This document shows, in pieces, positions 1 to 4,765 of a stretch of DNA of 8,071 nt. The stretch lies in assembly GCA_035473255.1 (NCBI GenBank), contig DATIOK010000093.1, positions 1 to 8,071 on the forward strand. Reading direction: 5' to 3'. Made by a program: the position numbers and the translations under genes. This DNA is from JAICYJ01 sp035473255. GTDB taxonomy: Bacteria > Actinomycetota > Thermoleophilia > Gaiellales > JAICJC01. How positions within the stretch are numbered: the first letter of the stretch is position 1; every line of letters starts with the position of its first letter. Under the pieces are notes generated by a model. The model was not told the origin of the DNA, did no database searches, and was given only the letters and a program-made list of their open reading frames with translations.

Positions 1-1
1 C

Positions 2-58
2 TGGCCCGACCGCCGCCGCGGTGGCGCGGTTGTGGTGACCGGATACCGCGAGTACTAG
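2..58 (+). CDS. C-terminal end of an unidentified plus-strand protein (partial)
   Basis: The first bases read in frame 2 as 18 codons ending WPDRRRGGAVVVTGYREY and a TAG at 56-58. In this frame almost all third positions are G or C, as in the other genes here; the alternative frame 1 loses that bias and runs on into the lower-GC element. The fragment is too short to name a family. It converges with the DUF6510 gene, and its stop codon lies inside the left CTAG of the inverted-repeat element, so the element starts exactly where this gene ends. The upstream part of the gene is outside the window. Confidence 0.45.
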   Translation, partial: WPDRRRGGAVVVTGYREY

Positions 59-81
59 ATGATTGATTCCCTATCCGCGTG
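55..81 (+). repeat. Left terminal inverted repeat
   Basis: This is the left arm of the 27-bp imperfect inverted repeat, starting CTAGATGATTGATTCC. Mismatches to the right arm fall at 62, 71, 77 and 80. The first four bases include the TAG stop of the left-edge gene. Confidence 0.7.
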
Positions 82-104
82 ATGTCCTGAGCGGCTGGGA
101 ATCA
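64..104 (+). terminator. Stem-loop at the left end of the element; possible bidirectional terminator
   Basis: A perfect 8-bp inverted repeat, TGATTCCC (64-71) and GGGAATCA (97-104), encloses a second stem CCGC (75-78) with GCGG (91-94). It sits just after the stop of the plus-strand partial gene. No T-run follows, so intrinsic termination is uncertain; it may instead be a subterminal transposase-binding structure, since its left arm is part of the terminal repeat. Confidence 0.35.
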
Positions 105-233
105 AGCAGCGCAAGGATCGAGGGAGGGTCGATACCGGGAATATCGGCCCGACCGAGGACGCCGCGATGCGCAGGTTTCCGGTCGCAGCCCACCAACCAC
201 CGGAAGTTCCACGACATTCTGAGCGATCAGGCG

Positions 234-260
234 CGCGTGGATATGGAATCAACCATCTAG
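234..260 (-). repeat. Right terminal inverted repeat
   Basis: Read on the minus strand this arm begins CTAGATGGTTGATTCC and matches the left arm at 23 of 27 positions. Its outer CTAG contains the TAG stop codon (257-259) of the DUF6510 gene. Confidence 0.7.
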
Positions 261-520
261 ACCGGCGCTTGCAACTCGACCAGCCCCAGCGCGTCCACGC
301 AGAAGACGTCGTGCACCTGCGTGATCACCATCAGCAGGCCGTCGCACGCCCGGCACCGCACCACCACTCCCGGTGCCCTCGTGTAGACGACCACCTCCGC
401 CACCGGCCCGCGTGCTCCGCAATGCCCGCACACGCCGATCGCGGTCGTCATATCGCCGCCGAACACCTCCGCAAGCGTGCCCGCGATCGCGTTGCCGTCG
501 AGGGCCTGGCTGTCGGTCAT
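257..520 (-). CDS. DUF6510-type small zinc-ribbon protein
   Basis: This 87-residue protein opens with a short LDGNAIAGTLAEVFGGDMTTA segment (residues 7-27, usual for the family), then has two CxxC knuckles, C31-C34 (CGHC) and C56-C59 (CRAC), about 22 residues apart, as expected for a zinc ribbon. It matches my memory of the DUF6510 family, small actinobacterial proteins often encoded next to an FAD reductase and a sulfite-oxidase-like enzyme. Function is not established; a rubredoxin-like metal site or an assembly or electron-transfer partner for the upstream enzymes are possibilities. The ATG at 520 overlaps the reductase stop as ATGA, and GGGAGG lies about 9 bases upstream. It is the last gene of the redox operon, and its TAG falls in the right CTAG of the repeat element. 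Confidence 0.8.
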   Translation of the reverse strand: MTDSQALDGNAIAGTLAEVFGGDMTTAIGVCGHCGARGPVAEVVVYTRAPGVVVRCRACDGLLMVITQVHDVFCVDALGLVELQAPV

Positions 521-1239
521 GGCGTCTCGCCTCCCGTCGGTCCGAATCGTTCGGTTCGAATCCTGGCCGCGTCGTGGCCGAGCGCGACGAGGGCGCCGGC
601 CACGGCCTCGACGAACCCGGTGGGACCGCAGACGTACACCAGCGGCCGCTCGGCCGCCGGCCAGCAGACGTCGGCCACCAGCTCGCGGTCGACGCGGCGC
701 GCATATCCACTCCAGCCCGCCGGCTGCCGGCGCGTCAGCGTGAGCCGGACGTCGCCGGCGTCGGCCGCCGTCAGCTCGTCCCGGTAGATGACGTCATCGA
801 GCGACCGCGCCGAGTACAGCAGCCGCGCCGGCACGGTGCTGCCGGTGGCGCGGTGATGGCGCAGCATCGCCCGCAGCGGCACGATTCCCGAGCCGCCACC
901 GACCAGGAACACCGGCGTTCCCGGCGCCTCCTCCCAGGCGAAGTAGCCGCCGATGGGACCGCGCAGCTCGATCTCGTCGCCCGGCAGCAGCTCGTCGGCC
1001 AGGAAGGGCGACACCTCGCCGTCGTCGATCCGCTCCACCGTCAGCTCGATGTGGCGGTCCTCCGGTGCGGAGGCGATCGAGTAGCTGCGCTGCGCCTGAT
1101 ACCCGTCCTCGGCCGTGAGCCGCACGTCCACGTGCTGGCCGGCCCGGTGCCGGCTCCAGCCGGGGACGTCGAACACGATGCTCTTCGTGCGGGCGGTCTG
1201 CTCGATCAGCTCCAGCACGGTTCCCGGCTGCCAGTTCAA
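517..1239 (-). CDS. FAD/NAD(P)-binding ferredoxin-reductase-type oxidoreductase
   Basis: This 240-residue protein has the ferredoxin-NADP+ reductase fold. The FAD domain covers roughly residues 5-100, with the flavin signature RSYSIAS at 51-57 and GPIGGYF at 94-100. The NAD(P) domain follows, with FLVGGGSGIVPLRAM at 111-125 and the C-terminal YVCGPTGFVE around C204. There is no 2Fe-2S ferredoxin domain, so it should act as a stand-alone flavin reductase passing electrons between NAD(P)H and a partner, probably the neighbouring molybdenum enzyme. The frame stays open far upstream, but that part overlaps the preceding gene. I place the start at TTG 1239, which shares TTGA with the upstream stop and gives MNWQPGTVLELIEQT, a normal start for the family. 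There is no clear Shine-Dalgarno sequence, so translational coupling is likely. Confidence 0.85.
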   Translation of the reverse strand: MNWQPGTVLELIEQTARTKSIVFDVPGWSRHRAGQHVDVRLTAEDGYQAQRSYSIASAPEDRHIELTVERIDDGEVSPFLADELLPGDEIELRGPIGGYFAWEEAPGTPVFLVGGGSGIVPLRAMLRHHRATGSTVPARLLYSARSLDDVIYRDELTAADAGDVRLTLTRRQPAGWSGYARRVDRELVADVCWPAAERPLVYVCGPTGFVEAVAGALVALGHDAARIRTERFGPTGGETP

Positions 1240-1841
1240 TCGCCGGCGTAACGCTGCTCGCGCCACGGATCCCCGTAGTTGTGGTAGCCGTAGCCCTCCC
1301 AGAAGCCGGGCTCGTCCTCCAGCTGCAGCTCCAGCCCGCGCACCCACTTGGCGCTCTTCCAGAAGTAGAGGTGCGGCACCAGCAGCCGGGCCGGCCCGCC
1401 GTGCTCCGGGTGCAGCGGCTCGTCGTCGTAGGAAAACGCAATCCAGGCGCGGCCCCCGGTCAGGTCCTCCAGCGGCAGGTTGGTGGTGTAGCCGCCGTCG
1501 CTGAACGCGGTCACGTACTCGGCGCTGGTCTCGACGCCGTCCAGCAGCGTGTCGAGCGACACGCCCGTCCAGACCGTGTCCAGCTTCGACCATTTCGTCA
1601 CGCAGTGGATATCCCGCGTCACCGTCTCGCGCGGCAGCGCCTGGAACTCGTCCCACGTCCACGTGTGCGGCTGGTCGACCTGGCCACGGATCGTGAAGCT
1701 CCAGCTATCGAGCGACCCGTGCGGGGTTGGCCCGGCCGAGAGCACGGGAAAGTCCTGCGTCACGTACTGCCCGGGCGGCACCCGCGCCGGATCGACGTCG
1801 GGCCGCCGGCGACCGTGGAACCCACGGGTGATGCGCGTCAT
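1236..1841 (-). CDS. Sulfite-oxidase-family molybdopterin-dependent oxidoreductase
   Basis: This 201-residue protein carries the sulfite-oxidase molybdopterin fold. Key features are SWSFTIRGQVDQP (46-58), the DIHCVTKWSKLDTVWTGV segment with C80 as the expected Mo-ligating cysteine, and the HPEHGGPARLLVPHLYFWKSAKWVRG block in the C-terminal half that typically contacts the cofactor. It has no signal peptide, twin-arginine motif, heme domain or C-terminal dimerisation domain, so it is a compact cytoplasmic form of about 200 residues. The substrate cannot be read from sequence; sulfite and sulfoxides are the known substrate types of the wider family. The ATG at 1841 has a strong AAGGGGAGG ribosome site about 8 bases upstream. 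It is the first gene of the three-gene redox module, with its TGA overlapping the reductase TTG. Confidence 0.87.
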   Translation of the reverse strand: MTRITRGFHGRRRPDVDPARVPPGQYVTQDFPVLSAGPTPHGSLDSWSFTIRGQVDQPHTWTWDEFQALPRETVTRDIHCVTKWSKLDTVWTGVSLDTLLDGVETSAEYVTAFSDGGYTTNLPLEDLTGGRAWIAFSYDDEPLHPEHGGPARLLVPHLYFWKSAKWVRGLELQLEDEPGFWEGYGYHNYGDPWREQRYAGD

Positions 1842-1845
1842 CAGC

Positions 1846-1860
1846 GTTGACCTCCCCTTG
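1846..1860 (-). promoter_or_regulatory. Strong ribosome binding site for the Mo oxidoreductase
   Basis: On the minus strand, CAAGGGGAGGTCAACGCTG precedes the ATG at 1841. The purine run AGGGGAGG is close to the anti-16S consensus and fixes this start. The 53-bp gap to the MFS stop at 1895 has no clear terminator, so the redox genes may be read through from the marR-MFS transcript. Confidence 0.6.
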
Positions 1861-1894
1861 GTGGCATCCGTCGCACCGCACCGTGGAGCCTACG

Positions 1895-3190
1895 CTATGC
1901 ACCCACCTGCCGCCCCTCCCCCGTCGGTTGCAACCCGACCGCCGGCGGCACGGCCGGCGTGTCGATGTCCTCGAACCGGTCGATGCGGCGAAGCGCCGGG
2001 AACTTCCAGGCCCAGACCAGGGCCACCACGATCGAGGCGGCGCCGCCCAACACCACGGCCGGCACCGCGCCGATCAGCGCTGCAGCGACGCCCGACTCGA
2101 ACGCGCCCAGCTCGTTGGAGGCGCCGATGAAGACCCGCTCCACCGCCCCCACCCGGCCCCGCAGGGCGGGCGCGGTCAGAAGCGGCGCCAGCGTGCCGCG
2201 GATCGACATCGAGACCATGTCGGCACCGGCCAGCGCGGCCAGCGCGACCATCGACAGCGCGAAGCTGGTCGAGAATCCGAACACGATCGTGAAGGCGCCG
2301 TACAGCGCCACCACCACCAGCAGCGTGCGGCCGACGCGGCGCTTCAGCGGACGGCCCGAGAGCACCGATCCGACCACCACCGCGCCGATGCCGGGCGCGG
2401 CACGCAGGAGACCGTTGCCAAATGCGCCAACGTGCAGGATCGTTTGGGAAAACACCGGCAGCAGCGCCGTGGCGCCACCGAACAGCACCGCCATCAGGTC
2501 GAGCGAGATCGCACCCAGCAGCGCCGGCGTGTCGAAGATGAAGCGCACGCCGGCCAGGGCGTCGGACAGGCTGGCCTCCTGCTCGGCCACGTGCGCGCGG
2601 CCGATCGCCTTGGGTACCAGCATCACCATCACCATCGCCAGCACCGCGCAGACGGCGGCGAAGGCGTAGGGCACGGGCGGGCCCACCACCTGGAGCAGGC
2701 CGGCGACGGCGGGGCCGGCGATCATCGCCGCCTGCATCACCGACATCAGCACCGCCACCGCCCGGGCCAGCATGGCCTGCGAGACGCCGGCCGCCAGCAG
2801 CGGCCCCACGGCCGGGGCGGAGTAGGCATTGCCGATCCCGATCACGAACGCCAGCACGTAGAGCGGCCAGACGGCGGTGTCACCGCGGCCGGCATCGATC
2901 GCCAGCGCGACCGCCGCGGCGGCCACCACGGCCAGCCCCAGCGCGGTCACACGGCGGCGGTCGTGGCTGTCGGCGGCGTGGCCGGCGGGCAGCGCCAACA
3001 CCACCGCCGGGATGAACTCGGCCAGGCCGATCAGGCCCAGCACCAGCGGGTCGTGGGCACGCGAGTATCCTTGCCAACCGAGCGTGGTGGCGGTGGCGCC
3101 GAAGCCGAGCGACATCAGGAGCTCGACGCTGACCAGCAGCCCCACCGTGCGGTCGCGCATCAGCGCGCGCAGCGGCTGTGTCTCGCTCAA
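1895..3190 (-). CDS. MFS-family exporter (EntS/MFS_3-like)
   Basis: This 431-residue protein is a chain of hydrophobic segments consistent with about 12 membrane helices. The loop between helices 2 and 3 carries a motif-A-like GHAADSHDRRRV at 70-81, the conserved gating loop of the major facilitator superfamily. A hydrophilic central loop near AIGRAHVAEQEASLSDALAG separates the two halves. The overall pattern resembles the EntS-like MFS_3 group of proton-driven drug or siderophore exporters; the substrate is unknown. The start is TTG 3190, six bases after the stop of the marR gene with no good Shine-Dalgarno sequence, so coupling to marR is likely; an ATG ten codons further in is an alternative. 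The C-terminal tail after FPALRRIDRFED is hydrophilic and cytoplasmic. Co-transcription with MarR suggests inducible efflux. Confidence 0.85.
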   Translation of the reverse strand: MSETQPLRALMRDRTVGLLVSVELLMSLGFGATATTLGWQGYSRAHDPLVLGLIGLAEFIPAVVLALPAGHAADSHDRRRVTALGLAVVAAAAVALAIDAGRGDTAVWPLYVLAFVIGIGNAYSAPAVGPLLAAGVSQAMLARAVAVLMSVMQAAMIAGPAVAGLLQVVGPPVPYAFAAVCAVLAMVMVMLVPKAIGRAHVAEQEASLSDALAGVRFIFDTPALLGAISLDLMAVLFGGATALLPVFSQTILHVGAFGNGLLRAAPGIGAVVVGSVLSGRPLKRRVGRTLLVVVALYGAFTIVFGFSTSFALSMVALAALAGADMVSMSIRGTLAPLLTAPALRGRVGAVERVFIGASNELGAFESGVAAALIGAVPAVVLGGAASIVVALVWAWKFPALRRIDRFEDIDTPAVPPAVGLQPTGEGRQVGA

Positions 3191-3196
3191 CGCCGG

Positions 3197-3667
3197 CTAG
3201 CAGCCCGGCTCGGGCTGCTCCGTGCACTGTGCGGCGACCGCCTCGACGGCGCGCGCAAGCAATCCGTTGAGGGTCGCTCGCTCGCGCTCGCTCAGCACCG
3301 AGAGCACGGCGTCGTCGATGCCGTGGAGGGCGCGGTCGAGCTCCTGGAGCACGCGTCCGCCCTGGTCGGTCAGCTCGATGATGCCGCGGCGGCGATCGGC
3401 GCGGTCGCGGGTGCGCACGATCAGGCCCGCGTCTTCGAGGTCGTTCAGCACCCCGACCAGGTTGGAGGGGTCGACGCGCAGCAGGTCGGCCAGCGTCTGC
3501 TGGGCCGAGGGCCCGCGCTCGCGCAGGTGCTGCAGGGCCAGCAGTTCACGCGGCCGCAACCCGGTGGGCGCGATCGCCTGCTCGATGCGCGGGCGCAAGC
3601 CGCGGCCGAGCTGGGCGATCAGCACGCTGGATGCGGTCGAGGGCAGCGCTGGAGCATCGGTCTTCAT
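3197..3667 (-). CDS. MarR-family transcriptional regulator
   Basis: This 156-residue protein has the MarR winged-helix layout: an N-terminal dimerisation helix, then RPRELLALQHLRERGP, the recognition helix segment LADLLRVDPSNLVGVLNDLEDAGLIVR, and the wing RDRADRRRGIIELTDQG with its conserved DRR. C-terminal helices complete the dimer interface, and the protein ends TEQPEPGC. I choose ATG 3667 over an upstream in-frame TTG at 3682, because a TACACT box lies six bases before the ATG, fitting a leaderless transcript, and the five extra residues add nothing conserved. It is the first gene of a two-gene unit with the MFS exporter and is divergent from the LUD gene. Members usually repress their own operon and release DNA on binding small phenolic or drug-like ligands. 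Confidence 0.88.
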   Translation of the reverse strand: MKTDAPALPSTASSVLIAQLGRGLRPRIEQAIAPTGLRPRELLALQHLRERGPSAQQTLADLLRVDPSNLVGVLNDLEDAGLIVRTRDRADRRRGIIELTDQGGRVLQELDRALHGIDDAVLSVLSERERATLNGLLARAVEAVAAQCTEQPEPGC

Positions 3668-3673
3668 GCGTCC

Positions 3674-3679
3674 AGTGTA
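3674..3679 (-). promoter_or_regulatory. Candidate -10 box of a leaderless marR promoter
   Basis: TACACT on the minus strand lies six bases before the chosen ATG. TANNNT followed by 6-7 bases and the start codon is the usual arrangement for leaderless actinobacterial mRNAs, and there is no Shine-Dalgarno sequence. No convincing -35 box is visible. Confidence 0.35.
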
Positions 3680-3701
3680 CAAGGTCGAGCGTCGATCGTT
3701 T

Positions 3702-3718
3702 ATTCATGGCAAATGATT
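3702..3718. promoter_or_regulatory. Candidate MarR operator (AT-rich imperfect inverted repeat)
   Basis: The sequence attcatggcaaatgatt is an imperfect 17-bp inverted repeat in the divergent intergenic region; the outer arms ATTCAT and ATGATT pair at five of six positions. It is conspicuously AT-rich in a high-GC background. It lies just upstream of a possible -10 (TAGGCT, 3724-3729) for the LUD gene and within the marR upstream region, where a dimeric repressor could control both directions. Confidence 0.35.
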
Positions 3719-3723
3719 GGTGC

Positions 3724-3729
3724 TAGGCT
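3724..3729 (+). promoter_or_regulatory. Candidate -10 box for the LUD-domain gene
   Basis: TAGGCT fits TANNNT and would give a leader of roughly 30 bases that includes the GAGGAG ribosome site at 3755-3760. A -35 box cannot be picked out with confidence. Confidence 0.3.
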
Positions 3730-3765
3730 AACGCTCTATCCACGACCACCTCACGAGGAGCAGAC

Positions 3766-4407
3766 GTGACCTTCACCCTTCCCCAGCCCGGCACGGCCAA
3801 CCCCGACTTCGCCCAGCCGGCCGACGCCGAGCGGCTGGAGCACACCGCCGAGGCGCTTCGGCAGCGCGGCTTCCAGGTGACGATCGCCGAGAACGGCGAC
3901 CAGGCCCGGCAGCTGGTGCTGGACGCGCTGCCCGAGGGCGCGGAGGTGCACACCGGCCTGTCGGAGACGCTGCAGCAGATCGGGCTCACCGACGTGCTCG
4001 AGAACTCCGGCCGCTACGACCCGGTGCGGCCGCGGCTGAAGCAGCTCGACCGTGAGACGCAGGGCCGCGAGATGCGAAAGCTGGGCGCAGCCCCGGACTA
4101 CGTGATCGGAAGCGCCGCGGCGATCACCGACGACGGCCAGATCGTGGTCGGGTCGGGGTCGGGCAGCCAGCTGGGCGCGTACGCCTACGCGGGCGGACAC
4201 GTGATCCTGGTGGTCGGCCACCAGAAGCTGGTGCGAGACGTGGCCGAGGGCCTGGAGCGGCTGCAGCACTACAGCCTGCCGCGTGAGTGGGATCGTATGC
4301 AGGCGGCCGGCTACCCGGGCACAGTGCTGGCAAAGACGCTGATCATCTCCTACGAGCCGGGAGCGCGGATCAGCGTGATCCTGGTTCCGGAGACGCTCGG
4401 TTTCTAG
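3766..4407 (+). CDS. LUD-domain protein (LutC/YkgG-like, stand-alone)
   Basis: This 213-residue protein matches the LUD (lactate utilization, DUF162) domain across nearly its whole length: an N-terminal helix region LEHTAEALRQRGFQVTIAENGDQARQLV (24-51), the HTGLSETLQQIGL segment (62-74), and the core VIGSAAAITDDGQIVVGSGSGSQLG (113-137), followed by HVILVVGHQKLVRDV. It contains no cysteine, so unlike LutB it binds no iron-sulfur cluster. LutC proteins act with LutA and LutB in L-lactate oxidation, but no lutA or lutB is nearby, so the role here is open. The GTG at 3766 is preceded by GAGGAG five bases upstream. It is divergent from marR and may be under the same regulator. The C-terminal strand pattern TLIISYEPGARISVILVPETLGF completes the domain. 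Confidence 0.83.
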   Translation: MTFTLPQPGTANPDFAQPADAERLEHTAEALRQRGFQVTIAENGDQARQLVLDALPEGAEVHTGLSETLQQIGLTDVLENSGRYDPVRPRLKQLDRETQGREMRKLGAAPDYVIGSAAAITDDGQIVVGSGSGSQLGAYAYAGGHVILVVGHQKLVRDVAEGLERLQHYSLPREWDRMQAAGYPGTVLAKTLIISYEPGARISVILVPETLGF

Positions 4408-4432
4408 ACCGTGATCCCGGGAGCGTTGTCAT

Positions 4433-4480
4433 CGCTTCGGCCCGCGCCGATCGGCAGATCGGCAGATCGGGCCGAAAGCG
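4433..4480. terminator. Stem-loop between convergent LUD and pilin genes, with a tandem repeat in its loop
   Basis: CGCTTCGGCCCG (4433-4444) pairs with CGGGCCGAAAGCG (4468-4480) as a 12-bp stem with one bulged base. It lies 25 bases after the LUD stop and 5 bases after the pilin stop on the other strand, the expected place for a bidirectional terminator. No U-run follows. The loop contains GATCGGCA twice in tandem plus a partial third copy (4449-4470). Confidence 0.6.
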
Positions 4481-4485
4481 AGTGA

Positions 4486-4644
4486 CTACATCGCGGAGAT
4501 AACGCTGCTCAGGGTGCTGCTGATCGCGGTCGACAGCAGACCCAGCGTCACGACCACTGCGATCGTGATCACGCCCAGCACAACCGCGTACTCGGCCATG
4601 GTCTGGCCGGCCTCTTCGTGCAGCGTCTTGAGCACGTCCGTCAT
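4486..4644 (-). CDS. Flp-family type IVb pilin precursor
   Basis: This 52-residue protein reads MTDVLKTLHEEAG followed by QTMAEYAVVLGV, then a hydrophobic helix (about residues 20-37) and a short serine-rich tail ending SVISAM. The prepilin cleavage motif is clear: cleavage after G13 leaves Q1, with Glu at +5 and Tyr at +6, the Flp signature. After processing by a TadV-like peptidase, the mature pilin of 39 residues would be assembled by a Tad secretion machine at the membrane. No tad or cpa gene is in the window, so the assembly apparatus must be elsewhere. The ATG 4644 has AGGAGG four bases upstream. The gene is short enough to be missed by length-filtered gene callers. It faces the LUD gene across a shared stem-loop. 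Confidence 0.88.
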   Translation of the reverse strand: MTDVLKTLHEEAGQTMAEYAVVLGVITIAVVVTLGLLSTAISSTLSSVISAM

Positions 4645-4681
4645 GCTTCCTCCTCACCGTTTAAAAGGTCGGACAATCCAG

Positions 4682-4737
4682 GTTGCTATCGGCCCGGCCG
4701 GCGTCCGGCCAGCCACCCAGTTGGGTGATTCAGCAAC
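4682..4737 (-). promoter_or_regulatory. Nested inverted repeats upstream of the pilin gene (possible structured leader)
   Basis: Three stems nest neatly: an outer 6-bp stem 4682-4687 with 4732-4737 (GTTGCT and AGCAAC), an inner hairpin GGCCGG-CGT-CCGGCC at 4696-4710, and a second hairpin CACCC-AGTT-GGGTG at 4714-4727. Together they could fold as a three-way junction, ending about 38 bases before the pilin start codon. I do not recognise a known riboswitch, and the conserved c-di-GMP aptamer segments are not seen. Separate protein-binding palindromes in the pilin promoter, or a terminator after the channel gene, are alternatives. Confidence 0.35.
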
Positions 4738-4765
4738 TACTTTGCACACTCAACCAGCTACGTCG

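Larger units (their letters stand above)
55..260. mobile_element. MITE-like non-coding element with terminal inverted repeats and CTAG flanks
   Basis: This 206-bp block has no convincing gene and visibly lower GC than its neighbours. Its ends are imperfect inverted repeats: 55-81 matches the reverse complement of 234-260 at 23 of 27 positions, and the match stops abruptly outside the terminal CTAG. A second weaker block (86-93 against 224-231, offset by two bases) extends the similarity inward. CTAG on both sides reads as a 4-bp target-site duplication; duplication of YTAR sequences is known for IS5-type transposases. No transposase is present, so mobility would need a helper elsewhere. Internal stem-loops occur at 64-104 and about 126-154. 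It could instead be a large bidirectional terminator or a degraded insertion-sequence remnant. Confidence 0.6.

Noticed and set aside
55..260. Two 65-residue open frames on opposite strands that both begin MIPYPR
   Set aside because: They arise because the inverted-repeat arms encode the same start on each strand. The rest of the proteins are unrelated and unlike any family, and the composition is non-coding.
517..1662. A 381-residue extended form of the FAD reductase
   Set aside because: The extra N-terminal part overlaps the Mo-enzyme gene in another frame and has arginine/alanine-rich composition; the TTG at 1239 gives a normal family length.
1847..3769. A 640-residue plus-strand open frame spanning the MFS and marR genes
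   Set aside because: It is antisense to two well-supported minus-strand genes, its protein is rich in His, Arg, Gln and Gly as expected for a GC-rich antiframe, and no domain is recognisable.
4656..4765. A c-di-GMP riboswitch upstream of the pilin gene
   Set aside because: The conserved GEMM aptamer segments and GNRA-capped stem are not present; only generic nested stems are seen.
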